Source: Desmodus rotundus
Lineage: Eukaryota; Chordata; Mammalia; Chiroptera; Phyllostomidae
Reading direction: 5' to 3'
Length of the DNA stretch: 64,000 bases
NCBI RefSeq assembly: GCF_022682495.2
Contig: NC_071392.1
Span: forward strand, 133,547,318 to 133,611,317
How positions within the stretch are numbered: the stretch's first letter is position 1; each line of letters begins with the position of its first letter. Under the pieces are notes generated by a model. That model had not been told where the DNA came from, made no database searches, and saw only the letters and a program-made list of their open reading frames with translations. Position numbers and translations under genes: made by a program. Positions 1 through 10,098 of this stretch are shown piece after piece.

Positions 1-560
1 GTTTCTTCCAGCACTTGCCTATTGTAAATTGTGCTGTTATGAACATGGGGGTGCATAGAGGTTCTTTTGAGTTGGTGTTTCAGGATCCTTAGGGTATAAT
101 CTCAGCAGTGGTATTGCTGGGTCAAAAGGCAGTTCCATTTTTAGTTTTTGAGGAAATTCCATACTGTTTTCCCTAGTCATTGCACCAGTCTGCATTTCCC
201 CCCAACAGTGCACTAGTGTTCCCTTTTCTCCACAATCTCTTCAACACTTGCTGTTTGTTGATTTTGTTATGATGGCCATTCTGACCAGTTTGAAATGGTA
301 TCTCAGTGTGGTTTTAATTTGCATCTCTCTGATGGCTAGTGATGCTGAGCATCCTTTAATATGTCTCTGGACCCTCTGTTTGTCCTCCTTGGAGAAGCAT
401 CTGTTCGGTTCCTTTGCCCATTTTTTTAATTGTATTTTTTGTCTTCCTGGAGTGGAGTCATGTGGGTTCTTTATATATTTTGGAGATCAAACCTTTGTCT
501 GAGTTATCATTTGCACATACATTTACCCATATGGTTGGTTCCCTTTTCATTTTGCTGTTG
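1..560 (-). mobile_element. L1 fragment, end of ORF2, cut by window edge
   Basis: Read on the minus strand, this is the last part of L1 ORF2, including the segment that normally encodes the conserved [16 protein letters not shown] stretch near the C terminus. The same sequence recurs at 28,560-29,130, 35,940-36,290 and 40,860-41,420. The frame is broken by small indels. The 3' UTR would lie to the left, outside the window. The right edge is where similarity to the other copies stops, in the text reading ttcattttgctgttg. No target-site duplication can be judged. Confidence 0.85.
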
Positions 561-679
561 TAAAACAATGAAACCTTTTTTTGCCTGATTTAGAGGGCTG
601 TTTGAAAGCATTCAGCAAGAGGTAAAAATGTGCATGCCCTTAAACATCATCCCAGTTCTATCAATTCATTTTGGAAGAA

Positions 680-1050
680 TTGTCTCATAAATGCACAAAG
701 TTATGTATAAAGATGTTTAGTCTTTAAATAATTGTATGGAATAAACATCCAAAAAGGGAATGGATAAAATACAATAAATCTTGCAATGGAATTCTGTGAT
801 AGCGTCCAAAGAATAAAATGTTGGTAATGAAGATATGGCAGGAATAGATGGTAGAGCAAAAAAGTCAAAACAATGTTTTAGTACCATTTTGTGAGTAAAT
901 GTGTATGTGCATGGGCACTACTGTCTGTTTTCATCCCAAAAGTAGGGCTGGAGAATGGGAGGGGTGCTTTTACTTTATACATTTCTCATTGTTCATGGTT
1001 TTATAAAGATCATGTATTACCTTGGGAATGAAAAATTTTAAATGAAAAGA
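680..1050 (+). repeat. Probable old L1-type 3' end
   Basis: AT-rich text reads like the decayed 3' terminal part of an old mammalian L1: a stretch resembling aatggaatactatg, then a track similar to the gtgggattatggg and tttctcattgtt motifs common in such tails. The assignment comes from memory of the general pattern, not from an alignment. No open frame is present. Confidence 0.35.
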
Positions 1051-1060
1051 ATCAGCTGTG

Positions 1061-2190
1061 AAATGAGTGGTTTGCATGAAATGTGGTTCTGAGCACATGT
1101 TATTCACTCTATCACCTATTTTCTCACTTCTCTGAGTATTGTAGCTAAGTTACGTAGAATAAGGTATGAGCAGTGATAGTAGCTTTGATTCCTGGAACAA
1201 TAGCCAAGATAATGAGGGGCCCATTTTACTGACAATGTCCAGCCACACCTGTTGGAGAAAAGATAAGCATTGGTGCAGGTGCAGGAACAATCACCTCTCA
1301 TTTATCTGCCATTGTCCAGGAATAAGCCAATCTACACTGGCAAACTTTCCAAAATAATAGAAGCTTACCATCTATTTAAAGTGCCTACTTAAAAATTTAA
1401 CCATTTTTTGAGGAAAGTCTTTCCTAAATAGATTTTGCAACTCTTGCTTTTGCAGAAAAAAGAAGTATAATGATCACAATATAAGCAATTCCTGATAATT
1501 TGGGGGTATAGTTCTGACACTGAGCCCTGGAATATGAGATTTCAGGACCCTATCTACAAAAGCCTGAAATGGATGGGAAGCTGACCTCTACTTTCAATCA
1601 TACCTATTATTTTCAATTTCTTTCTAATTTGAAATTTTCTGTCTCTTCTCTAACTTTCAGTTATCCTTATAAGAAAATGTGCCTATTGAATCTTGCCCTG
1701 TCTGGGGGAGATCCAAACTATTGTTCAGACCTCATTTCATTTGATGTTCTATCCCAAAGTGGTGCCAGAGTACAGATTTGGGTAAACATAGTTCCCTGAG
1801 GCATGATCCTAAGAAGCACTGTGAAGGTATGAGGGAGGGAGGAAAGGAAAGGCAGCCAGCAAAGGTGTTAATGAGCAGGTTGCATGGGCAACAGGAACTA
1901 AAAATGTCACTGGGGACCCTTGGAGACACAGTGGGAACATACCTTATTATTGTCCAACTGAGAAGTGAGTAAAGTGCAGTATATTTATTCACCAACTTCT
2001 ATCCTTTTTTGTCTCTCCTGGTTGTGGATTGCTGGGATTGAGAGTGGGGGAAAATCAGGTCTTTAGTACTTTGGGTCTGCATTTTAGCTGGGCCAGGCCA
2101 TGACCTCAGACAGAAAGACAGAAGAACAGGCTAAGATGACAGAAGAACAGCACCAAAAGAGTCAGCCACACCCTCCCACAACTCCATGAA
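1061..2190. other. Gene-free stretch with one old dispersed repeat
   Basis: No coding content is recognisable; the open frames here are under 90 codons and overlap one another on both strands. The part at about 1,775-1,925 (ccctgaggcatgatcctaag, then an AGGGAGGGAGGAAAGG track, then gatgagcag-like text) resembles 6,035-6,140. These are probably two diverged copies of one old repeat that I cannot name. Confidence 0.4.
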
Positions 2191-2191
2191 G

Positions 2192-2335
2192 TCAACAATA
2201 TTATCCCATTTTTCAGAGTTGTTAAATGAGGCTAAGAGAGTTTAAGCTACTAGCCCAGGGTCACATAGCCAGTGATGGAGCTAGGATCCTAACCTAGTTT
2301 TAACTGGCTCCAAAGTCATCTTCTTTGTGATTGGC
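2192..2335 (-). repeat. MIR SINE fragment
   Basis: On the minus strand this matches the core of the MIR family. In plus orientation it shows the landmarks atcccatttttcagag, then taagctactagcccaggg, then tcacatagccagtgatggag, which are the complement of the MIR stretch around 'tgtgaccttgggcaagt'. It is a very old mammalian SINE and is heavily mutated. Confidence 0.8.
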
Positions 2336-2444
2336 TGTCACAAATAGCTGCTGTGCATCCAGGGGCTTCTTGGAACCCTTCTAAATTTTCATCACCTGAG
2401 AAATCAGTTGACTCAAATTATTAGGCCTGTAACTCCACCTTGTT

Positions 2445-2515
2445 TCCTGAAGTATGCTTGTGCCTAGAACAGTACCTAGCATGGCATGTGATAGGCACTC
2501 ATGAATAAATGAGGC
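2445..2515 (+). repeat. L2/MIR-type 3' tail
   Basis: The text tgcctagaacagtacctagc, then ataggcactcatgaataaat, is the shared 3' tail of L2 and MIR elements ('agtgcctggcacatagtaggtgctcaataaatg'). Confidence 0.65.
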
Positions 2516-2631
2516 TAATGGAAATTCTGAAAATGTCTTCAATGGTCTAAGTGTAGGTATTGATCAGGCCTGGGGACATTATAGTTCATTGTCTAGAGAT
2601 GAAGCCAATCACTGTTAGGTGCACAATTCAT

Positions 2632-2800
2632 GTGTGTATTCATTTATTCAGCTAATATTTATCTAGTACCTTTTATATACAAAGCACCATGCTAAATGCC
2701 AAGTTTCCAGTTGAGAGGAAAACTTACATGAGCCCACCTCCATGGAATTCACAGTCTAGAGAAGGGGACAGGCATTCATCAAAAGAATCATACAAACCAC
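2632..2800 (+). repeat. Old mammalian dispersed repeat
   Basis: It begins with the familiar attcatttattcagctaat track, followed by accatgctaaatgccaag, and later ggaattcacagtctaga and a short run about imported days-old repeat flank. This is the common 'attcaacaaatatttattgagcacctactatg' family of mammalian genomes. A second copy is at 34,690-34,810, and the downstream part of the same family seems to be at 63,380-63,650. I do not give it a family name. Confidence 0.5.
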
Positions 2801-3189
2801 ATCTGAAAAAGCCTACTGTTTACCTTTAATTTATAGGAAAATGAGGACAAAGGAACATGTTAGATGAAACCAGAGATTGGTCAGCAATATCCAGACTATG
2901 GGAAACCCTATAGGACAAACAATCTACCTCCTCAACAAATAAGTTGTAATAAGAGAAAATAAAGAGAGATGGGAAAAGAGATCTATATATTAAAAGAGAT
3001 TTAAAAGACATATCAGTTAATTGCAATATGTGACTCATTTAAGTCTTCATTCAAACAAACTGTAAAAATTATAACATCTGTGAGATTACTGGACATTTGG
3101 AACTAGCTGCATATTTGATATTAAAGGATTATTGTTTTTATTTTAGGTGTGAAGAATTCTGGTTATGTTTAGAAAAAAGAGAATTTATT

Positions 3190-3415
3190 GGTAAGAGATA
3201 CATACTGAAATATTTACAGATAAAATATGATGAGTTGAATTTGCTTCCAAAAAAAAAAAAAGGGGGAGCAGACAGAGGCTATAGATAAAACAAGAATACT
3301 CACAAGTTGATAAAATGTTGAAGCTACTGAGAGCAGTTTGGGACTTAATGATAGTATGCTGTTTACTTTCATGTTTAACATTTCCCACAGTAAGAAGTTT
3401 ATAGAAAGGATCACA
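3190..3415 (+). repeat. Old L1M-type 3' UTR end
   Basis: The sequence contains gatgagttgaatttgcttcc, an A-run followed by a G-run (3,248-3,267), then ttgaagctactgagagcag and ccacagtaagaagttt. This order matches the terminal 3' UTR of old mammalian L1 (L1M) copies. It has no coding content. Confidence 0.5.
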
Positions 3416-3419
3416 CCAA

Positions 3420-4930
3420 TATTTGACTGCAGACTGAGATACATGTTAGAAGGACCAAGTACAGGGAACCATGAAAAACTACAACAGGTAGGCCCAATAA
3501 ATGGGGAGGGCAAAGAAGTTTTCCCTGATTAGAAAGGGTAGTATTTACTTTTTCAAATTGTTCTTTTTATTTAAAAATACCGTTTTTGGCAATACATTCC
3601 TAAAGCCATTTTTCTTTTTCTTTTTTGCAGAAAACTATACAAAGTGTATACTACTAAGTAAGGATATTTTTCTTTTACCTCTAGATGTGCTTATCTTCTT
3701 TTCTAACTTCAAGTTTGTTAGTTTGAGTAAGAAACGGAGGTGGATACAAGAATGTCATTGTCCTAATAAAATCTGTGTCTGAATATCCATCCCACTGTTA
3801 AACAATTACTGAGATACCTTGTGAAAAGAAGGTTAAGAGATTTTAGATTATGTCTGTAAATTCTTTGAAGATTATTCTATCTGAAGGTGTAGACTGTGTC
3901 CCCTACCCTTGAATCCAGATAAGCTTGTGACTGCTTCTATCTAAAGAGTACCATGAATGTGACAATGTATGACTTCTAAGGTCAGAAAAGTCCAAGCAGC
4001 TTCACTTATTCCTCTTCAGCCATTCACTTTGGGCGTCCTGCAGCTTTTATGCTGTGAGGAAGCCCTGGCTATGTGGGAAGCCCACATGTAGGTGCTCTGA
4101 TTGACAGTCCCAGATGAAGTTCCAACCTAGTGAGCATCAACTACCAAACCTGTGATAAAGATTCCTTAAATGATCCAGCCCCCAGTTGTTAAGCCACTGT
4201 TTGTAATTAAGTCTTTGCAGCTAGAACTCCATACATCATGAAACAGAGACAAGGCATACCCATTGTGTCTTGTTTGTGGGCATAATAAAATTACTTCATG
4301 CCACTAAATTTGGGGATGGTTTGTTATACCGCAATAGTAACCAGAAGAGAGGGCCAGTAGGAGAACTGGTAAACAGATATTCTTAGAAGTAATGAGAGGG
4401 CTAGGAATGAACCTGGGGTTGAGGGAGGTGAGGGAACTATTAACAGCAAACTAATTGCTTCCATAGGGAATCAAAGAATATCCAGATATAAACCATTATC
4501 CTATTATTCTGTTACAACCCCATTCCTTCCCTAGGCCACTTCCAACACTGGACAACACTCTAAGTATTTCAAAAGAAAAGACATGCAATAAGGAACACTC
4601 ATGCTCATAAAATCTGTGAAAAGCAGGATGTTGGGAGTCAGAGGCTGCTGCAGGACCACACACCACTGCAGCAGCAGGCCAGAAAATTATGTCTGCTGCT
4701 GCTTGCACAAGTATCAACAGCACTATCCCCTACACACATCACTGCAAATATGCAAACATGGAGGTCTACCAGAGGCATCAGCCACCATCTCTGCAGAAAG
4801 GTGGCCTCCACATCCCTCTTACCACCCAAATTTTACAAGAACAGTTCTCACCAGCAAAATCTGATTCTAGAATTCTAGCTGCAAGGGAGCCTGGAAAGGC
4901 TAGAGAGTCTGGTTTTTAAACGTCTAGTTT
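3420..4930. other. Gene-free stretch
   Basis: I recognise no gene and no young repeat. Open frames around 4,496-4,919 (63-87 codons) overlap on both strands and share no motif with a known family. A CAG/CTG-rich patch at 4,640-4,700 explains why several frames stay open there. Confidence 0.5.
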
Positions 4931-4932
4931 AA

Positions 4933-5023
4933 AAGACCAACTGAGGGTGCCCCCTTGATCATATAGCTCATCAGGTAGTTGAACATAAGCCATATGATCA
5001 AGGGGACACCCTCAGGTGGCCTT
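4933..5023. ncRNA. 91-nt hairpin, candidate microRNA precursor or palindromic MITE
   Basis: Positions 4,933-4,970 pair with 4,986-5,023 at 33 of 38 positions, leaving a 15-nt loop at 4,971-4,985. The uninterrupted blocks are 4,941-4,949 with 5,007-5,015 and 4,951-4,964 with 4,992-5,005; the mismatches are single (4,950/5,006, 4,965/4,991, 4,969/4,987, 4,940/5,016, 4,936/5,020). Length, stem and loop size are what a pre-miRNA would show, but the near-identical arms would also fit a small palindromic DNA transposon. I do not recognise the arm sequence. Either strand could be the transcribed one. Confidence 0.45.
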
Positions 5024-5109
5024 ACAACTCACCATGGAAGTAAGTGATATTTAGTGAAGTTGTTCTGATCACCTTCCAAACTTCAAGCTCTTAAAAAAGC
5101 AATACTCTT

Positions 5110-5340
5110 TTTTTTAACCCTTACCCAAGAATATGATTATTGATTTTAGAGAGAGAGGAAGGAAGAAAGAGAGAGAGAGAGAAAAAAACATTGATGTGAA
5201 AGGGAAACATCAATTGACTGCCTCCAGTATGCGCCCTGACCAGGGAATGAACATGCAACTTAGGTATGTATCCTGAACAGGAATTGAACCCACATTTTGG
5301 TATATAAGTTGATGCCCCAACCGAGCCACCCAGCCAGGGC
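5110..5340 (-). mobile_element. VES-type tRNA-derived SINE (long form)
   Basis: Minus-strand SINE with its tRNA-like head at the right end: gccacccagccagggc is the complement of the VES start 'gccctggctgg'. Moving left come a B-box-like gaattgaaccc, a second gaatgaacatgc block, the aaacatcaattga tail motif, a GA-rich run and a T-rich (poly-A) end. Imperfect flanking duplications AAAAGCA(TG)ATACTCTT lie at about 5,095-5,109 and 5,341-5,358, which supports a real insertion. It would be transcribed by RNA polymerase III and mobilised by L1. Confidence 0.85.
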
Positions 5341-5431
5341 AAAAGCATGCATACTCTTAAGTGGCTGTTAACTTGCATATGATAATAATGTGGCTCATGG
5401 TGAGACCACATCAATGCCCCTCAAACGCTCA

Positions 5432-5634
5432 CAGGTGTATCCAACCTTCTGGCATTTCTGGGCCACACTGGAAGAAGAAGGGTTGTCTTGGGCCACACAT
5501 TAAATACACAAATACTAATGAAAACTGATGAGAAAAAAAAAAAAGGTTTTAAGTAAAATTATGATTTTTTTGTTGGGCCGCATTCATAGCCATCCTGGGC
5601 CACATGTGGCCCACAGGCTGTGGGTTGGACACCT
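5432..5634. mobile_element. Non-autonomous DNA transposon, hAT-like
   Basis: The ends are inverted: aggtgtatccaacc on the left and ggttggacacct on the right. The inside carries the landmarks ttctgggccacactggaag, ttgtcttgggccacacat, ttgggccgcattcatagcc and cctgggccacatgtggccc, which I know from an old mammalian short DNA element with these terminal repeats. It has no transposase. I could not see an unambiguous 8-bp target duplication, so the superfamily is inference. Confidence 0.6.
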
Positions 5635-5639
5635 CAAGG

Positions 5640-6590
5640 AGATAAAGAATTTCTCTTTGTATGTCAGAATTATTACATAAGATCAGCATACCGTTCACTT
5701 CTGTTTCATTAAATAACCCCTGCAAGCTCTAATAAGATGCATTCCTCCTTTGGCAAGATCATAGTGCCTTTATGAGGCAGTTAGAGCTCAATCTTGGCTC
5801 CCTGAGTTCTCTCCAAACTCTAGTATGTCTCTCCAACTCAGTCCCATACTAAAATATGGGCAACATTTTCAAACAGAGTTGTGTCTGAGCAAAGGGGTAA
5901 TTATAATTTCCTTTTCCCCACCACAATTCTCACTGTCTTCAGTAACTTTGAGTGAAACCATTTATCAAATTGTTTGGTTTGAGTTCCTCCAAAAGCTAAC
6001 CCTGAGACAAGAACTTGGGAGCAAGTAATTATTTATTTGGGAGATGATTCTAGGAAATACTGTGAGGAAGCAAGAAAGTGAGGGAAGGGAAAGAACCAAT
6101 ACCGAGTGTTGATGAGCAGACCAATGCTGCGAACAACTGGAATTAAATCCTGCTAGGACTTCTGGCTAGATTGTTTCAAACATACCTCAGGGTTGTCCCA
6201 CACAAGGAAATCTGGGGCATTTATTCATAAACCCTCATCTATAATTTGTTGAGGGATGCTCATGGAAACATTCACTATCCAGCACTTCCTGCTTGTAGGT
6301 CAAGAATGTCCTATGACCACAGGAAGAGATTCGAGTGTTTGAGGTAGAAAGCTATCAGCCTATATAAGAAGAGTTTAATCAAGCTACAGGTGACTTCTAT
6401 TGTAGGCCCATGGGATGTGGGCAGAGCATTAACATCATCTGTGACAAAAACCACTCATCATGTACAAAAGATCTTCAAAAAATTGTCAGCTGATTTCTCA
6501 TCAGCAACCATGAAGACTAGAGGCTTTAGTATTGGTGGGGGAACTCAAGAGTTGAGAAACTTTAGTTTTAAGTAATAGTTAATAAGCTTA
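5640..6590. other. Gene-free stretch with diverged dispersed repeats
   Basis: No gene is recognised. 6,035-6,140 resembles 1,775-1,925. 6,378-6,450 (atcaagctacaggtgact, then gcccatgggatgtgggcag) resembles 11,740-11,815 (actcaagctgcagatgact, then gaccagtgggat). The pairs look like old repeat copies of unknown family. Confidence 0.4.
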
Positions 6591-6599
6591 GTAATTAAT

Positions 6600-7037
6600 G
6601 TATGTAAAAGCTAGTGTTTCAGTAACTGACAGTATGACCTTCCCTGACTCCAGGAGACCAAAAAGGAATTCCACCTTTGTGACCCAGAAGGACTACAAAC
6701 AATCAAGATGGTATCTGAGCCACTGTGCTCCAGAGAGAGATGTTCACCACCCAGGACACAGATAAAGAATCACTGGTCAACAGATGAAAGAATGCTGGAG
6801 CTTTTATCTGATTAACCTTTTCCCTGAATTCCAAATGACCTATACTTTTCTTCTCCTTACAAAAAGGGTCTGTTTGAAATGAAATGTAAGATGATCTTTT
6901 AGGGTACATAACCCATCATCTTCGCAGATCACTAGCTATCTTAATAAAGCACTCATAAAGATTCAATCCCTGTCTCTGCTTATTGGTTCCGGTGGTGACA
7001 GGAAACATGAATGAATGCCGACTTTTCTAGTTTCACA
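6600..7037 (+). mobile_element. ERV LTR, gammaretrovirus-like (left edge uncertain)
   Basis: The right end reads tagtttcaca, then a 3-base spacer, then a primer-binding-like site at 7,041. A polyadenylation signal AATAAA sits at 6,943-6,948 with a GT/CT-rich stretch after it, the usual R/U5 arrangement. The left edge is a guess at a TG near 6,600. Without a second LTR or a duplication the size is not proven. This is an old endogenous retrovirus remnant. Confidence 0.5.
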
Positions 7038-7235
7038 TTCTGGCGACTCCATTCCAGGACAGATTTTGGGACTCCCCGATAAATCTGGATATTTGGTGGG
7101 GGTCCCAATTGATGCCTGGACTGGGGAGCCCTGGGGTGCAGATTTGGAGACTCCCTAGCAGCTGCCAAGAGATTTCACTTGGGGACTCTGTTTCTCTGAT
7201 TCTCAGCATCCACCATCACCTTCACTTTCAATTTA
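7038..7235 (+). mobile_element. ERV primer-binding site and leader remnant
   Basis: Immediately after the LTR comes tggcgactccattccagg (7,041-7,058), which starts with TGG as primer-binding sites do. Then comes a leader with actccccgataaatctgg and a G/C-rich gtgggggtcc block. It is unlike the Lys-type site of the provirus at 57.1 kb. The tRNA is not certain; the TGGCGAC start would be compatible with Arg. No gag frame follows. Confidence 0.4.
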
Positions 7236-7885
7236 ATCACAACACTTTCTGGTTCAGGATTGCAGTCCTGGGTTAGTTACATGCCTTCTGGTTTGTGTGA
7301 TATTACAGAGCTCTGTATGGTAGGATAGGAGGAAAATCTTCCATTCTGGGAAACAACCCTTTGGGGCAAGCTTTGGCTGATTGGTCGACCTTGCTTTTAA
7401 ACCTATGACTAAAAGAAAATGGCTTTTTTTTTATTGTAATACTGTTTGGCTTATGTAAATCTGGACTTGGGAGAACACTGGCTACTGAATAGGTCTTTAT
7501 TTTATTTTATTCTTTTTGAGTGGGTCTTTAAATTACTGTACTATACTGCAATTAGAGTTGTTTTATCAAAGATCAGGAAGTGGAACAAAATGACTTACAT
7601 ATAAGCTTTTATGAGATTACATAATAAAAATGCAGGATTAAAAGGAAATAGGTTAATGGTCCAAAGGAAAGAGAATTTACCTGTTGCAGATAGCAGAAGC
7701 TCAGAGGTAAGGTACCAGGAAGATCTAGATATTATGGCTGCTGTGAGCATGGTCAAGGTTCCCATGGCTCCTCCAGCCCTGGGGGATCTTCTTTCTTACT
7801 CAGCTGAGGAAGCTGGAGGAAGTTAGCCTGGACTGGCTTCTCTGCCCCAAACCTGTCAGGGAATGAAATTTGGTGGATGACAATC
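7236..7885. other. Gene-free stretch, possibly ERV leader continued
   Basis: I see no recognisable retroviral gene. A short open frame at 7,611-7,826 has no known motif. AT-rich text with T-runs at 7,425-7,435 and 7,495-7,520 suggests decayed transposon sequence. Confidence 0.35.
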
Positions 7886-7889
7886 CCCT

Positions 7890-8143
7890 ATCAGGGCAGG
7901 GAAATACCCTTTGTGAAGACTTCCAGTGGTTTTCTAGTTTCAGTATGATATGTTCAAAGTGCTAAAGAAAAAATTGTCAATGAAGAATTCTATATCTGGC
8001 AAAATTATTCTTCCAAACTGAAGGAGAAATTAAGACATTCCCAGTTAAACAAAACTGAGAGTTCTTTGCTAGCAGATTGGTCTTACAAGAAATTCTAAAG
8101 TGAGGTCTTCAGACTTCAGTGAAAGGAAGGGCAAGCCCAGATC
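7890..8143 (+). repeat. Old L1M 3' UTR, left part
   Basis: Landmarks in order: tcaatgaagaattctatatc, gaaggagaaattaagacatt, agcagattggtcttacaaga and gaaattctaaagtgaggtct. These are familiar from L1M elements. The copy is interrupted by a younger L1 (8,158-8,590) and resumes at 8,605. Confidence 0.75.
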
Positions 8144-8604
8144 AGGTAATTACATAGATAAACAACCTAAGTGTCCATTGAAAGATGAATGGATAAAGAT
8201 ATAAAAAGATAAAATATTGCCATTTGCAACAACATGGATGTATCCTGAGGATATTATGCTACATAAAATAAATCAGACAGAAAAAGACAAAAACCATATG
8301 ATTTAACTCACATGTGTAATATAAAACAAAAAAGAAACAAATGAGCAAACAAAACAAAACAAACTTGTAGATATAGACAACAAACTGGTGATTACCAGAG
8401 GTGAAGTGGGGTGCTGGGAGAGCAAAATTTGTAAACTGGGCCAGATATATGGTCATAGACAGACTAGACCTTTGGTAGTAAGCTTGCTATAGTGTTACAG
8501 ATATCGAATGATAATGTTGTACATCAGAAACTTATATAATATAAAGTTATTAATCAATGTTACCTCAATTAAATAAATAAGCATCAGCAAAGGTAATTAC
8601 ATAG
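8144..8604 (+). mobile_element. 5'-truncated L1 3' end nested in L1M, with TSD
   Basis: The 14-bp sequence AGGTAATTACATAG is present at 8,144-8,157 and again at 8,591-8,604. Between the copies lies an L1 3' end: cctaagtgtccattgaaaga, atgatttaactcacatgtg, ggtgattaccagaggtgaag, and an A-rich aattaaataaataag end. It inserted into the host L1M and duplicated its target. Confidence 0.85.
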
Positions 8605-8790
8605 GTAAACATAAGACAGTGTACGTATATTTTTTGTTTGTAACTCCCTTTATCCTATCTGATTTAAAAGACAACTGTATAACACAGTAATGATAATTGT
8701 AAGTTGATGGGCATGCAATGTATAAAGAGGTGATTTGTGACAATAACAGTATAAAATGAGGGGAGTAATGAAACTTTATAGGAGTAGTTT
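8605..8790 (+). repeat. Old L1M 3' UTR, right part
   Basis: This continues the element left at 8,143: taactccctttatcctatct, gatttaaaagacaactgtat and gatttgtgacaataacag are L1M 3' UTR landmarks. Reading across the TSD joins the two halves without a gap. Confidence 0.75.
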
Positions 8791-8794
8791 TGTA

Positions 8795-9702
8795 AGAGGG
8801 TGCAGCCAGGGGGCCCCCAAAGAGGGATTTGTAATGGGGTCCAGATCTCAGGGTTTCCAGGAAATATTAAAAATATGGGATGTCCTCACCCCCACAAGTC
8901 TGAACTGGGGAATGGGACACATGGAGCAGGGCCATTGAGATTTGCTTTGCATTGCAACAGTTTTGCAAATAACCTCTAGAATGGTCATTTAACATATCTA
9001 TAACTTTTGACTGGTTTCATGGATATGTTAAATAGCTGTGTCCATGCTGTGAGCCAGGGAGATGGGAGTGACTTCCACCTAGGATGTAACTGGGAGGCAA
9101 CTCCCCCTGGTTACAGTGCCTGTGTAAGAGCTTGGAGATGATTGACTCCGTGCCACAGGGCCATGCCTGCCCAAACTGCCCAGAAAAGCTGGAAAAATAC
9201 AGGAATGCTGGCAGATGTAGCCGATTGTGGGAGGAGTCGGAAATGAGGATGCAGAGGAAGATTGATGCTGGGATTTAAACCCAGGCACACCAGCCATGAC
9301 AAGAAGAATCACATGGCTTTGGCAGGGGAGAACCATGCAGCTTTGGGTCTCCTTTTGCCATGCAGTTTAGGAAGCTGGGAAGCAAAATGTATCAGTGATG
9401 CAGAGATCTCTGTTAGCAGTTTGGAAGAATGAAGGAGAGATGCTGCGGGAAGGAAAGAGGTGAAAGGACTCTGGCTGGTTGGCCATGAGAAGGTGCCATG
9501 TGGTTTTGGATTAAGAACTGGAGATCCCGGTGACACAGCTGATGGTGCTGGGAACTGAGGGAGGCCTGACAGCCGAGCACGGATTACTGGGAAGAACTGA
9601 GGGCTACCTGAGCCATGGACCTCTATTTCTTTTCCTGATAAATGGTACCCCAGACCAGGCAAGGGAGAAAAGAAGGACTGTGTGTGTTTGTGGGTGTTTT
9701 AT
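8795..9702 (+). other. Unclassified, GC-richer stretch, LTR-like features at the right end
   Basis: No gene is recognised, although several frames of 60-117 codons stay open on both strands. The right end (about 9,620-9,700) has a pyrimidine-rich tract followed by cctgataaatggtacccc and a TG/GT-rich tail, as in an LTR polyadenylation region. The base composition differs from the AT-rich surroundings. It could be an old or bat-specific LTR. I see no primer-binding site. Confidence 0.3.
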
Positions 9703-9704
9703 GG

Positions 9705-10098
9705 GACTTTTGACCTGGCAATTTCACTGCTGGGATTATATCCTAAGAATCCTGAAACTCCAATTCAAAAGAACCTATGCACCCCAATGTTCATAGTAGC
9801 ACAATTTACAATAGCTACATGCTGAAAGCAGCCTAAGTGCCCATCACTAAATGAGCGGAACATAATCAACAGAAGAAAAAAGCAAACAAAATATAACCAG
9901 AGGCATTGAAGTTAAGAACAATTTAACAATAGCCAGAGGGGAGGGGGAGAAGGGTTTACAGGAACTACTATAATGGAAACACGGACAAAACCAAGGGGGA
10001 GGGTGGAAACAAGGGAGGGAGGTGGGTTTGGTTGGTGTGGGAGAAAATGCAGACAACTGTAATTGAACAATAAAGAAAAAAATAAATTAAATTAAAAG
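9705..10098 (+). mobile_element. L1 3' end with an internal deletion
   Basis: ORF2 C-terminal sequence (9,705-9,862) is joined directly to the 3' UTR (gaacataatcaacag at 9,858 onward). The intact order at 54,966-55,160 shows that about 160 bp are missing here, at a junction with a short GG(A) overlap. The 3' UTR carries the GGGGAGGG-type G-rich block and ends in aattgaacaataaag plus an A-rich tail. Confidence 0.85.
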
